Source: Oceanihabitans gracilariae (GTDB lineage: Bacteria > Bacteroidota > Bacteroidia > Flavobacteriales > Flavobacteriaceae). Taken from it: DNA of 64,000 bases. The notes below the pieces were generated by a model, which made no database searches, had not been told where the DNA came from, and saw only the letters and a program-made list of their open reading frames with translations. This document shows, in pieces, positions 17,417 through 25,960 of the stretch. The stretch lies in the NCBI RefSeq assembly GCF_042684485.1, contig NZ_JBHULM010000011.1:868001-932000 (forward strand). Reading direction: 5' to 3'. The stretch's first letter is position 1. Each line of letters begins with the position of its first letter. A program made the translations under genes and the position numbers.

Positions 17417-17803
17417 AGTTTGATGCTTTAAAAGATTAAACTATATATACCTCATAAAGACAAAAACAGCAGCTGTAATTTGTTTCTATTTTCTTCTATT
17501 CCAACATAAAACAAAAATGTAGTTTCGTACAATTTCTATTTCATTAAAAGAAAATATAATACCATTTTTCTTCTATTGTTCTCGAGTTTATTTGGCACTA
17601 TTAATTAAAAAGCGAGGTTGTTTTTCTTTTTCATAGCATAAAAATTTTCCCACTTTATATAGTAGATGCAGAAAGAATAAAAAGGTTGCGTCTAGAAGGA
17701 AAATATTATTTTACTAATTTAAAATGAAATGTAATATTGTATTGTAATATGATAAAAGAAGTAGTATTTTAGCATCGATTACACGAATAAATAATATACA
17801 TAG
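17417..17803. other. 387-bp region upstream of recA
   Basis: AT-rich spacer between the divergent small unit and recA. It holds the imperfect palindrome acagc-a-gctgt (17466-17476) and repeated ttcttctatt words (about 17490-17575). No perfect TAnnTTTG box was found on the recA strand; tagtatttta at 17762-17771 is the nearest candidate. No clear SOS-box-like inverted motif was identified, and no ORF is supported. Confidence 0.45.
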
Positions 17804-18811
17804 ATGAGCAGCGAAAAAGAAGCAAAATTAAAAGCACTTAAACTAACTTTAGATAAATTAGATAAGGCCTACGGAAAAGGAACAGTAATGAAAATGAGCG
17901 ACAAGGCCATAGTAGATGTAGAAGCTATATCTTCTGGTTCTTTAGGTTTAGATATTGCTTTAGGCGTTGGTGGTTACCCAAGAGGTCGTGTTATTGAAAT
18001 ATATGGTCCGGAATCTTCTGGTAAAACCACACTAACTTTACATGCTATTGCCGAAGCGCAAAAATCTGGTGGTATTGCAGCATTTATTGATGCAGAGCAT
18101 GCTTTTGATAGATTTTATGCAGAAAAACTAGGCGTAGATATAGACAATTTAATAATCTCACAACCAGATAATGGAGAGCAAGCACTAGAAATTGCAGATA
18201 ACTTAATTCGTTCTGGAGCCATAGATATTGTTGTAGTAGATTCTGTTGCAGCATTAACACCTAAAAGTGAAATTGAAGGTGAAATGGGAGACTCTAAAAT
18301 GGGATTACATGCACGTTTAATGTCACAAGCATTAAGAAAACTAACCGCATCTATTAGCAAAACAAACTGTACAGTTATCTTCATTAACCAATTACGTGAA
18401 AAAATTGGTGTTATGTTTGGTAACCCAGAAACAACAACTGGTGGTAATGCATTAAAATTTTATGCTTCTGTTAGATTAGATATTAGAAGATCTACACAAA
18501 TAAAAAGCACAGATGGAGATGTACAAGGAAACAAAACCAGAGTAAAAATTGTTAAAAACAAAGTTGCTCCACCTTTTAGACTTGCAGAATTTGATATTAT
18601 GTATGGCGAAGGAATTTCTAAAGTTGGTGAAATTCTTGATATTGCTGTAGAATTTGAAATTGTAAAGAAAAGCGGTTCTTGGTTTAGTTATGGAGATACC
18701 AAACTAGGTCAAGGTAGAGATGCTGTAAAAGCTTTAATAAAAGACAACCCAGAATTAATGGATGAATTAGAAGTAAAAATTAAAGAAGCCATTAAAGAAG
18801 GTAAAGAATAA
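17804..18811 (+). CDS. recA: Recombinase RecA
   Basis: A 335-residue RecA, of usual length. Walker [10 protein letters not shown] lies at 68-76, Walker [15 protein letters not shown] near 140, and the DNA-binding L1/L2 regions are present with [22 protein letters not shown]. It forms the ATP-dependent filament on single-stranded DNA for homologous recombination and co-protease function. The C-terminal acidic/lysine-rich tail is short ([11 protein letters not shown]). The gene is monocistronic, bounded by a 387-bp upstream spacer and an intrinsic terminator at 18831-18859. Confidence 0.98.
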   Translation: MSSEKEAKLKALKLTLDKLDKAYGKGTVMKMSDKAIVDVEAISSGSLGLDIALGVGGYPRGRVIEIYGPESSGKTTLTLHAIAEAQKSGGIAAFIDAEHAFDRFYAEKLGVDIDNLIISQPDNGEQALEIADNLIRSGAIDIVVVDSVAALTPKSEIEGEMGDSKMGLHARLMSQALRKLTASISKTNCTVIFINQLREKIGVMFGNPETTTGGNALKFYASVRLDIRRSTQIKSTDGDVQGNKTRVKIVKNKVAPPFRLAEFDIMYGEGISKVGEILDIAVEFEIVKKSGSWFSYGDTKLGQGRDAVKALIKDNPELMDELEVKIKEAIKEGKE

Positions 18812-18830
18812 AACATACCTAATTACTTTT

Positions 18831-18859
18831 AAAAAATCCCGATATATTCGGGATTTTTT
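18831..18859 (+). terminator. recA intrinsic terminator
   Basis: A 12-bp stem aaaaaatcccga / tcgggatttttt with a tatat loop, 20 bases after the recA stop and ending in a T-run. Confidence 0.9.
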
Positions 18860-18933
18860 ATTTTTATACGCAACCTTTTCTAGTTTTCTGCATCTAGTAA
18901 TAAAACATGTATTTTAAGCATACTTATGTACTT

Positions 18934-19347
18934 ATGAAAAAAATAGTAATAACTTTCTTATTATTCGTTTCTTTATTATTTTCCTGCAGCGTGAGTGATG
19001 ACACACCACGCTCTTACTTTGAATTTTTACCTATTGAAAGTGTTCAAATGCCTGATACTTTTACAAGGTACCAAACACATAACATAGATTTATTTTATAA
19101 CTTACCTTCCACTTGTCATGTTTTAAATGATATATATTATGCTATAAACGAAAACCAAAGAACTGTAGCAATAGTAAGTGAAGTATATACAGCAAGTGAC
19201 AATTGCCAGGAAATAAGTACAGAAGCCGAAACTTCTTTTGCTTTTAGACCTACAGAATTAGGAACCTATATTTTTAAATTTTGGCAAGGCGAAGATGAAT
19301 TAGGTGAAGACCACTATAACGTTGTTGAAATAGAAGTTGTAGAATAA
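18934..19347 (+). CDS. Small lipoprotein of unknown function
   Basis: About 137 residues. The N-terminus is a lipoprotein signal peptide (MKKIVITFLLFVSLLFSC) followed by SVSDDTP. An in-frame ATG at 18907 exists, but the ATG at 18934 places the charged n-region directly at the start and is preferred. The mature part is acidic, with paired cysteines near the centre (CHVL and NCQE) and a beta-rich C-terminus, compatible with a small Ig-like or beta-sandwich fold. No family was recognised. It sits between the recA terminator and the ECF sigma factor gene, 27 bp before the latter, and may share its transcript. Confidence 0.75.
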   Translation: MKKIVITFLLFVSLLFSCSVSDDTPRSYFEFLPIESVQMPDTFTRYQTHNIDLFYNLPSTCHVLNDIYYAINENQRTVAIVSEVYTASDNCQEISTEAETSFAFRPTELGTYIFKFWQGEDELGEDHYNVVEIEVVE

Positions 19348-19374
19348 ATTTAAGTTTAACTAATACATGAACAT

Positions 19375-19917
19375 GTGAGTTTAAACCAACTCATTCAAAA
19401 TTGTAAAAAGAATGATGCTCAAGCACAAAGCGAACTATACCAGCTCTTTTCGGGTAAACTGTTTTCTATTTGCTTAAAGTATTCACGAAATTACGCCGAA
19501 GCGGAAGATAATCTGCAGGATGCTTTTGTGACTATTTTTAACAAAATATCACAATTCAATAACAAAGGTTCTTTTGAAGGTTGGTTAAAGCGAATTACTA
19601 TAAATACCGCTTTACAATGCTACCGAAACAAAGGAGTTTTTGAAATTGTAAACGAAGAAAAAATTGAAGACATAACATTAGAAATTGAAGATGATGAGCT
19701 AAGCATAGATTATCTACTTAAAATTATTCAAGAACTACCAGACAGATACAGATTAGTATTTAACCTTTATGCTTTAGATGGCTATTCGCACAAAGAAATA
19801 GCTTCTATGTTAAAAATAAGCACAGGAACCTCTAAATCTAACCTAGCACGAGCTAGACAGATTTTAAAAGATAAGATAGAAACCTATAGAGCGAGTTTAA
19901 ACGCGCAGACATTATAA
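19375..19917 (+). CDS. ECF-type RNA polymerase sigma factor
   Basis: A 180-residue sigma-70 family protein holding only regions 2 and 4. Region 2 is seen in YAEAEDNLQDAFVTIFNKI (about 40-58), region 4 with its helix-turn-helix in GYSHKEIASMLKISTGTSKSNLARARQIL (about 140-168). The start is GTG at 19375: the two nearby ATGs are out of frame or run straight into TGA. The stop codon overlaps the ATG of the next gene (TAATG), so both are made together, the usual coupling of an ECF sigma factor with its anti-sigma factor. Targets are unknown; envelope functions are likely because the partner spans the envelope. Confidence 0.9.
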   Translation: MSLNQLIQNCKKNDAQAQSELYQLFSGKLFSICLKYSRNYAEAEDNLQDAFVTIFNKISQFNNKGSFEGWLKRITINTALQCYRNKGVFEIVNEEKIEDITLEIEDDELSIDYLLKIIQELPDRYRLVFNLYALDGYSHKEIASMLKISTGTSKSNLARARQILKDKIETYRASLNAQTL

Positions 19918-21650
19918 TGAGTGACAAAAAACATATAGATAGAATTTTTCAAGAAAAACTTAAAGATTTAGAGGAAACTCCTAATGCTAAGGTTTGGAAA
20001 AATATTCAAAGTAAAATAGAACAACCTAAGGAAGACAACAAAAAAGTGTTTCCTATATGGTTACGTGTTTTAAGTATTGCAGCAGTTTTATTGCTTTTAA
20101 TTACCATTGGCAACCTCTACAATACCAACAAAAACAACACAAAAACTAACACCAATGTTGTAGATACAGAAAATACCGTAAATGCTTCAGAAATAGAAAA
20201 CAATACAACGAACCAAAACGCTTCAAATACAACAATAACAGACAACAAAGTTGTTGATAAAACAACCAATACAACTCATGATGCAGAGCATTTAAACAAT
20301 ACTACAAAAACTACTGAAGAAAACAATACCAGCACCAATACAAGTATTGCAAACACCACTACCAGCAAGTCTACAACTACAAAAAAACAATTGAACAACG
20401 CTAATGCTAATGCTAATCCTGTAGCAAACAATAAAACATACACTAGCACAACAAAAAACAAGAATACTAACAAAGAAGCTATAAAAAGTACACAACAACC
20501 AACGGTTGGTATAAATAACTCAGATACAAACAGAGTTGCAGCTCATACTACGCAAGAACAAAACCAAGAAGAAAAAATTCAAAACAACACTGTTGTTTCT
20601 ACTACAATTCCTTCAGAACAAACAGGAAACAACAACGTTAACACCAACGCTAACTCTAACGCTAATACTAATGCTGTAGCACAAAACAATTCATCAAATA
20701 ACACCAACAACAAAAAAGCAGCTACAGCACAAGATGAAAACAAGACAACTTCCCCATTAAAAAACAACAAAGCAAATGCTATTGCAGCAAATACAAACAA
20801 TACAGAAATAGAAAACACAAGCACAGACTCAATTCCTACTAAAGAAATAAAAAAAGAAACACTATCTATAGAAGAAGCCATAGCCAAAACAGGAGAGCTA
20901 AAGGATGAAGAAAAAGAAGAAGAAGAAACAAAAAAAATAAAAAGATGGGAAATGTACGCCAATATTGCTCCTGTTTACTACAACACGCTTGGTAAAGGAT
21001 CGCATATTGATGAACAGTTTGTAAACAATACAAAAACAGGAGAAATAAATACCAGTTATGGTGTAAATGTAAGCTATGCTTTTAACGAAAGATTAAAACT
21101 TAGAACTGGTTTTAACTCCTTAGATTTAAGTTATGATACAGATGATGTAATTATTTATCAAAACGTATCTAGTAACTCTTCAAACAATGCACCTTTAAAA
21201 AACATTACTTTTAATAGCGAACAACCTATTTCAGCAATTTCTGCAACCAACCTTACTGTACAACAGGCACTTGGTATTTTACCTGATGAAAATGCTGCAA
21301 TAAGCCAGCGTTTAGGTTATTATGAAGTACCTATGGAACTAGAATATACAATATCTACTAAAAGGTTTGGCGTAAATGTAATTGCAGGATTAAGTACTTT
21401 CTTTTTAAATCACAATAAAATATTCTCTGAATTTGAAGGACGAAAAACAGAGATAGGAGAAGCCAATAATGTAAACAACTTTAGTTTTAGCGGAAACCTA
21501 GGCTTTGGTTTTGATTATAAATTTTCTGATAAAATAATATTTAATGCACAACCTACATTTAAGTACCAAATGAATGCGTTTGAAAACACTTCTGGTGATT
21601 TTAAACCATACATAATAGGGCTTTACACAGGGTTGAGCTATAAGTTCTAG
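19917..21650 (+). CDS. Putative anti-sigma protein with membrane anchor, Asn/Thr-rich linker and C-terminal beta-barrel domain
   Basis: 577 residues in three parts. Residues 1-46 are a charged cytoplasmic head with a VWKNIQSKI-like motif as seen in short anti-sigma regions; residues 48-67 form one hydrophobic helix; residues about 70-290 are a low-complexity Asn/Thr/Ala/Lys linker; residues about 335-577 are aromatic-rich alternating beta strands (WEMYANIAPVYY, YGVNVSYAFNERLKLRTGF, GFGFDYKFSDKIIFNAQPTFKYQM) ending in an aromatic (YKF), as in outer-membrane barrels. The gene is coupled to the ECF sigma gene by TAATG. One reading is a single protein bridging cytoplasm, periplasm and outer membrane that controls the sigma factor. 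The anti-sigma role is inferred from position. A terminator follows at 21704-21733. Confidence 0.75.
   Translation: MSDKKHIDRIFQEKLKDLEETPNAKVWKNIQSKIEQPKEDNKKVFPIWLRVLSIAAVLLLLITIGNLYNTNKNNTKTNTNVVDTENTVNASEIENNTTNQNASNTTITDNKVVDKTTNTTHDAEHLNNTTKTTEENNTSTNTSIANTTTSKSTTTKKQLNNANANANPVANNKTYTSTTKNKNTNKEAIKSTQQPTVGINNSDTNRVAAHTTQEQNQEEKIQNNTVVSTTIPSEQTGNNNVNTNANSNANTNAVAQNNSSNNTNNKKAATAQDENKTTSPLKNNKANAIAANTNNTEIENTSTDSIPTKEIKKETLSIEEAIAKTGELKDEEKEEEETKKIKRWEMYANIAPVYYNTLGKGSHIDEQFVNNTKTGEINTSYGVNVSYAFNERLKLRTGFNSLDLSYDTDDVIIYQNVSSNSSNNAPLKNITFNSEQPISAISATNLTVQQALGILPDENAAISQRLGYYEVPMELEYTISTKRFGVNVIAGLSTFFLNHNKIFSEFEGRKTEIGEANNVNNFSFSGNLGFGFDYKFSDKIIFNAQPTFKYQMNAFENTSGDFKPYIIGLYTGLSYKF
20400..20675 (+). 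repeat. Hexanucleotide-rich Asn/Ala coding repeats
   Basis: Within the linker-coding region: three perfect gctaat units at 20400-20417 (Ala-Asn) and a degenerate run of six Asn-X units at 20640-20675 (aac/aat alternating with acc, gct, tct or act). Unit length is a multiple of three, so slippage would change linker length and not the frame. Confidence 0.7.
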
Positions 21651-21703
21651 TTGGTTAGACTGGTTTTTGTTATTCTATAGTATGTAGAGTAACAATCACA
21701 ATT

Positions 21704-21733
21704 AAAGGCTGTTCTGTGCCTAGAACAGCTTTT
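21704..21733. terminator. Terminator between the sigma operon and plsC-like gene
   Basis: Stem aaaggctgttct / agaacagctttt (one G-U pair) with loop gtgcct, followed by T-run on the plus strand. It ends the sigma-barrel unit; the convergent acyltransferase gene ends 2 bp beyond. Confidence 0.8.
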
Positions 21734-21734
21734 T

Positions 21735-22472
21735 TTATGCATTATAAGCAATTAACTGCTTTAAAATTATAGCTCTAGCTTTACTATTAAGTTCTTTAGT
21801 ATTATTTGTTTTTAAACCTATTGTTGGTATAAATCGATGCATTTTAACACGCATTCTACCAGGACTTCCGCTAAAAAAAGTATAAGAAAAACGTTTTTTA
21901 TTGTCTCCAAAAGTTAAAGGTACAATTGGTATTTGGTGGTTTATAGCTAACCTAAAAGCACCATCTTTAAATTGGGTTAAAAGCACATCTTCATCAGGAA
22001 CCAAACCTTCTGGAAAAATACAAATACTTAAACCTTGGTTTAAACGTCTTTGTGCTCTTTTAAAAACGCCTTTTCTGCTACTTTCACTACTTCTATCTAC
22101 CAAAATACAAGTACGTTTATAAAAGAAACCAAATAGCGGGATTTTTGCCAATTCTGCCTTACCTACAAATACAAAAGGATTTTTTACAGTAACCAACATA
22201 AGCATAATATCTGCCATAGAGGTATGGTTAGCAATAAACATGTAACTTTTGTTTTTATCTGTAATTTCTTCGCGTTCTATTTTTGTTTTAAAACCCATTC
22301 CTATTAAAATAAACTTAGACCAAATACGCGCTAGTTTAAAAAAATAAGGATACCAAGATTCTTTAAGTATAGAAATTAAAAGCAACGGAAACATTACAAG
22401 TATTGGTAATGCAACTAGTATATAAAACCAGATACGATAGAAAATCCAGAAAATGTATTTAAAAATTTTCAT
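21735..22472 (-). CDS. 1-acyl-sn-glycerol-3-phosphate acyltransferase (PlsC family)
   Basis: About 245 residues. A hydrophobic N-terminal segment (WIFYRIWFYILVALPILVMFPLL) anchors it to the inner membrane. The acyltransferase signature is visible: the HxxxxD box as NHTSMAD, and the phosphate-binding FPEG box in IFPEGLVPDED. It should acylate lysophosphatidic acid to phosphatidic acid; acyl-ornithine lipid synthesis by a related enzyme is an alternative in Bacteroidota. The frame is open to 22505, but the ATG at 22472 (MKIFKYIFW) gives a compact start typical of the family. It diverges from trpS. Confidence 0.85.
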   Translation of the reverse strand: MKIFKYIFWIFYRIWFYILVALPILVMFPLLLISILKESWYPYFFKLARIWSKFILIGMGFKTKIEREEITDKNKSYMFIANHTSMADIMLMLVTVKNPFVFVGKAELAKIPLFGFFYKRTCILVDRSSESSRKGVFKRAQRRLNQGLSICIFPEGLVPDEDVLLTQFKDGAFRLAINHQIPIVPLTFGDNKKRFSYTFFSGSPGRMRVKMHRFIPTIGLKTNNTKELNSKARAIILKQLIAYNA

Positions 22473-22495
22473 AAGCTCCAAAACTACTAAAATTA

Positions 22496-22527
22496 TTGAA
22501 CTCATCTTTATAAAAAAATTATCTTTG
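22496..22527 (+). promoter_or_regulatory. trpS promoter
   Basis: TTG at 22496-22498, 21 bases, then TATCTTTG at 22520-22527, an exact match to the TAnnTTTG -7 box. The predicted start near 22533 leaves a leader of about 50 bases. Confidence 0.75.
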
Positions 22528-22586
22528 CTTTATAAAAAAAGAATTAAGTTTAATTTAAAGAGATACCTGCTTTTGTAGGTAATACT

Positions 22587-23555
22587 ATGGCACGAATTTT
22601 AACAGGAGTACAAAGTACTGGAACTCCACACTTAGGAAACATTTTAGGCGCAATTATGCCAGCAATTAAAATGGCTGAAGACGCAAAAAACGAATCGTTT
22701 TTATTTATTGCAAACTTGCACACTTTAACGCAAATTAAAGATGCAGCAGTTTTAAGAGAAAACACCTACTCTGTTGCTGCTACTTGGCTTGCTTTTGGAT
22801 TAGATGTTGAAAAAACAGTGTTTTACAGACAAAGTGATGTTCCGCAAGTAACAGAGTTATCTTGGTACTTGTCTTGCTTTTTCCCTTTTCAACGCTTAAC
22901 CTTAGCACATGGTTTTAAAGACAAAGCAGATCGTTTAGACGATGTAAACGCTGGTTTATTTACCTATCCAATGCTTATGGCTGCAGATATTTTAGCTTAT
23001 GATGCCAATATAATTCCTGTTGGAAAAGACCAACTACAACACATAGAAATGACTCGTGATGTAGCATCTCGTTTTCATGCTAAAATGGGAGAAACTTTTG
23101 TACTACCAGAAGGAAAAATACAAGAAAACATCATGCTTGTTCCTGGAACAGATGGTGAAAAAATGAGCAAAAGTAGAAACAACTTTATTAATTTGTTTTT
23201 AAACGATAAAAAACTACGTAAACAAATTATGGGTATTGAAACAGATAGTACTGCTTTAGAAGATCCTAAAGACTGGAAAACCTGTAACTGCTTTGCCTTA
23301 TATGCACTTTTAGCTTCTGAAGAAGAAATAGAAACCATGAAAGCTAACTATGAAAATGGTGGTTTTGGTTATGGTCATGCAAAACAAGCCTTATTTGAGC
23401 TAATTGTTGAAAAATTTGCACACCAAAGAGAGCGTTATAATTACTATATGAATAACACAGACGAATTAGATAAGATACTTGCTATTGGTGCAGAAAAAGC
23501 AACAGTAATTGCTAATGATGTTTTAGCTAGAGTAAGAGAAAAAGTTGGGTATTAA
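22587..23555 (+). CDS. trpS: Tryptophan--tRNA ligase
   Basis: A 322-residue class Ic aminoacyl-tRNA synthetase. The HIGH-equivalent is TPHLGN near residue 12-17 (STGTPHLGNILGA) and the KMSKS loop is GEKMSKSRNN near 191-200. It charges tRNA-Trp in the cytoplasm. The length matches compact bacterial TrpRS. It has its own consensus promoter (22496-22527) and a strong terminator (23578-23619), so it is monocistronic. No Trp-rich leader ORF was seen in the short 5' leader. Confidence 0.97.
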   Translation: MARILTGVQSTGTPHLGNILGAIMPAIKMAEDAKNESFLFIANLHTLTQIKDAAVLRENTYSVAATWLAFGLDVEKTVFYRQSDVPQVTELSWYLSCFFPFQRLTLAHGFKDKADRLDDVNAGLFTYPMLMAADILAYDANIIPVGKDQLQHIEMTRDVASRFHAKMGETFVLPEGKIQENIMLVPGTDGEKMSKSRNNFINLFLNDKKLRKQIMGIETDSTALEDPKDWKTCNCFALYALLASEEEIETMKANYENGGFGYGHAKQALFELIVEKFAHQRERYNYYMNNTDELDKILAIGAEKATVIANDVLARVREKVGY

Positions 23556-23577
23556 ACACCTTTCTTAGAGAAAAATT

Positions 23578-23619
23578 AAAGCAGTTATGTTTCTTTAAAA
23601 GCAACATAACTGCTTTTTT
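23578..23619. terminator. trpS terminator
   Basis: A 14-bp stem aaagcagttatgtt / aacataactgcttt with an 11-base loop and a following T-run; it can also serve the convergent dprA gene, which ends at 23632. Confidence 0.9.
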
Positions 23620-23631
23620 TATTTATAAAGG

Positions 23632-24735
23632 TTAAATCACTTCAAACAACTTGCCAGGAAGTGGCCTTACCACTCCTTTTAATTCCATATTTAAAAGTAT
23701 GCTAGCTACTTTAAATGTTGGTAAATTACAACGCAAAGCAATAATATCTAGTTGTTCTTTTTCGGTTTCTTTTAAGTAATTATAAATTACTTTTTCTTGG
23801 TCGTCAAGCTCTACAAATAGTTGTTTTTGCACTACAGGTTTTTGCTTTTCTTCTAATTGCCAATTTAAAATATAAGGCACATCTAAAGGAGTAGATAACA
23901 TATGTGCTTTTTGGTGTTTTATTAAATTATTACAACCAACACTTTGGCTGTCTGTAACACGTCCAGGAACTGCAAAAACATCTCTATTGTAAGATCCTGC
24001 AATATCTGCAGTAACAAGGCTTCCTCCTTTTTCTGCAGATTCTATAACAATAGTTGCTTGACTAATACCAGCAATGATTCGGTTTCGTTTTAAAAAATTG
24101 TTTCTATCAAAAGTATCACTACTCCAAAAATCGGTAAAAAAGCCACCATTTTTCTCTACATCTGCTACATACTTTTTATGTGTTTTAGGGTAAATCTGGT
24201 TAAAACCATGTGCTAAACAACCTATGGTTTGTAAATTGTGTTTTATAGCAGCTTTTTGTGCTGTAATATCTGTACCATAAGCAAAACCAGAAACAATAAC
24301 AGGATTAAAAACAGCAAGCTGTTCTATTAGTTTTTCGCAAAAAGCAATACCATTAGTAGTTACTTTTCTGGCACCAACAACACTAATAATACGCTGTTGC
24401 TTTAAGTTAATGTTTCCTACTTGAAATAGTACAATAGGACTATCTATACAATGTTTTAGTTTTTCAGGATAGGCATCATCTGTAAAATAATGGCATACAA
24501 TTTTTTCGTCTTTAATAAATTGCAACTCTTTTTCTGCAGCTTTTAAATGTGCACTAGAAAACAAATCGCTAATAACAACACTTCCTATACCATCAATTTG
24601 TAATAGATTTTGTTTTTTTTCTTTAAACACAGCTTCGGCAGAACCACAATGTGCAATAAGCTTTTTAGCAGTTATATCGCCTATTTTGGCAACATGTTGC
24701 AGCGCTAATATATAAAGCAAATTATTTTCTACCAT
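23632..24735 (-). CDS. dprA: DNA-processing protein DprA
   Basis: A 367-residue DprA/Smf protein. An N-terminal helix-hairpin-helix-like region (about 1-75, with LLQIDGIGSVV) precedes the Rossmann-like core, which shows VVGARKVTTNG, SGFAYGTDITAQKAAI and KGGSLVTADIAGSYNRDVFAVPG. The C-terminal 60 residues form the winged-helix DML1-like domain. DprA loads RecA on incoming single-stranded DNA during natural transformation and protects it. Its presence means that uptake of DNA is at least possible, though no pilus or ComEC gene lies in this window. It is divergent from the HU-SPOR gene with a 103-bp shared upstream region. Confidence 0.93.
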   Translation of the reverse strand: MVENNLLYILALQHVAKIGDITAKKLIAHCGSAEAVFKEKKQNLLQIDGIGSVVISDLFSSAHLKAAEKELQFIKDEKIVCHYFTDDAYPEKLKHCIDSPIVLFQVGNINLKQQRIISVVGARKVTTNGIAFCEKLIEQLAVFNPVIVSGFAYGTDITAQKAAIKHNLQTIGCLAHGFNQIYPKTHKKYVADVEKNGGFFTDFWSSDTFDRNNFLKRNRIIAGISQATIVIESAEKGGSLVTADIAGSYNRDVFAVPGRVTDSQSVGCNNLIKHQKAHMLSTPLDVPYILNWQLEEKQKPVVQKQLFVELDDQEKVIYNYLKETEKEQLDIIALRCNLPTFKVASILLNMELKGVVRPLPGKLFEVI

Positions 24736-24826
24736 CTATTGTTTTGATTTTCAACTTACAATTTAATTAATTTTTGGCCTGTTAATAAATAGTTAGACGG
24801 AATTTTTATAGAAAGCGAAAAAAAAT

Positions 24827-24834
24827 TAACTTTG
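24827..24834 (+). promoter_or_regulatory. -7 box for the HU-SPOR gene (near-leaderless mRNA)
   Basis: TAACTTTG matches TAnnTTTG exactly and ends 4 bases before the ATG at 24839. Transcription would begin at or next to the start codon, giving a leaderless or nearly leaderless message. A clear -33 TTG was not found at the expected spacing. Confidence 0.55.
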
Positions 24835-24838
24835 TTTT

Positions 24839-25783
24839 ATGCGATTAGAAATATACATAAGCGATTTACTATATAGATATGACTGTGTTACAGTTCCAGG
24901 ATTTGGTTCCTTTTTAACACAACGTGTTTCAGCAAAACTACACGAATCAACCAATGCCTTTTATCCACCAAAAAAAGTATTGTCTTTTAACGAGCAAATA
25001 CAACAAAATGATGGTTTATTAGCGCATTATATTGCAGATGTAGAAAAAATACCTTTTGAGGTTGCTGTTAAAAAAATTGAGAAAAGAGTAAAATCTTTAA
25101 AATCATATTTAACAGAAGGAGAAACACTTACTTTTGATAATATTGGTGATTTATCTTTTAATAACGAAGGTAAAATATTGTTTGAACCTTCTTACCACTT
25201 AAACTATTTAACAGATGCTTTTGGTTTAAACCAATTGGTATCTCCTGTAGTTAAAAGAGAGGTTTACAAAGAAGAGGTAGAAGCTATAGAAAAAGTGGTT
25301 CCTATTGCTGTAACTACTGAAAAACGCAAAGCAAGACCATATTTAAAATATGCTGCAATTGCTTTATTAGCATTAACTGTTGGTGGTTTGGTTTCTTCTA
25401 ATTTCTATGTAAACAAGATTAAAACGCATAACCAATTAGCGCAAGAAGAAGCAAACACGCAATTAGAGAATAAAATTCAAGAAGCTACTTTTGTTATAGA
25501 CAATCCGCTTCCTGCTGTAACACTTAATGTTACGGTAAATAAGCAAGTAGGAAAATACCATATTATTGCTGGTGCTTTTAGAGAAGAAGCTAATAGCGAT
25601 AAAACCGTACAAAAATTAAAAACCCAAGGCTATAATGCTAGAAAAATTGGCGTTAATAAATATGGCTTACACCAAGTGGTTTACTCTAGTCATACAGATA
25701 GATTAGAGGCCTTAAAAACCTTACGTGATATTAAAAAAACACATAATAAAGATGCTTGGTTATTAGTTAAAGACTTAAACTAA
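24839..25783 (+). CDS. HU-CCDC81 and SPOR domain protein
   Basis: A 314-residue protein. Residues 1-60 and about 62-135 correspond to the paired HU-like domains of the prokaryotic CCDC81 type (VPGFGSFLTQRVSA; LTFDNIGDLSFNNEGKILFEP), residues about 170-190 to one transmembrane helix (YLKYAAIALLALTVGGLVSS) and the C-terminal 75 residues to a SPOR domain (KYHIIAGAFREEANSDKTVQKL...). SPOR domains bind denuded glycan strands at the division septum; the cytoplasmic HU-like half may touch DNA or protein. The product probably links the cytoplasm with septal peptidoglycan. The architecture is typical for Bacteroidota. A T9-tailed terminator follows at 25818. Confidence 0.9.
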   Translation: MRLEIYISDLLYRYDCVTVPGFGSFLTQRVSAKLHESTNAFYPPKKVLSFNEQIQQNDGLLAHYIADVEKIPFEVAVKKIEKRVKSLKSYLTEGETLTFDNIGDLSFNNEGKILFEPSYHLNYLTDAFGLNQLVSPVVKREVYKEEVEAIEKVVPIAVTTEKRKARPYLKYAAIALLALTVGGLVSSNFYVNKIKTHNQLAQEEANTQLENKIQEATFVIDNPLPAVTLNVTVNKQVGKYHIIAGAFREEANSDKTVQKLKTQGYNARKIGVNKYGLHQVVYSSHTDRLEALKTLRDIKKTHNKDAWLLVKDLN

Positions 25784-25817
25784 GTTACTTTTTATAACAA
25801 TTCATTTTTATATAATT

Positions 25818-25849
25818 ACTTCCCTTTTTTTAAGGGAAGTTTTTTTTTA
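25818..25849 (+). terminator. Terminator of the HU-SPOR gene
   Basis: A 9-bp stem acttccctt / aagggaagt with a five-T loop followed by nine T. Confidence 0.9.
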
Positions 25850-25931
25850 CACGCTTTTTTATAGGAAGAATATAGAAGCGTTAATGTTATAATAAAATTA
25901 TATTCTTTACTCCTAAAAACGAAATTCGTTA

Positions 25932-25939
25932 TACCTTTG
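25932..25939 (+). promoter_or_regulatory. -7 box for the thioesterase gene
   Basis: TACCTTTG, exact TAnnTTTG match, 21 bases before the ATG at 25961. No TTG at ideal -33 spacing was found. Confidence 0.6.
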
Positions 25940-25960
25940 CGCTTTAATTAAAAAAACAAG

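Noticed and set aside
20276..20962. Long open frames on the minus strand opposite the Asn/Thr-rich linker
   Set aside because: They are Val/Leu/Phe-rich mirror images of low-complexity AAC/ACA codons, have no promoter or family resemblance, and several overlap one another.
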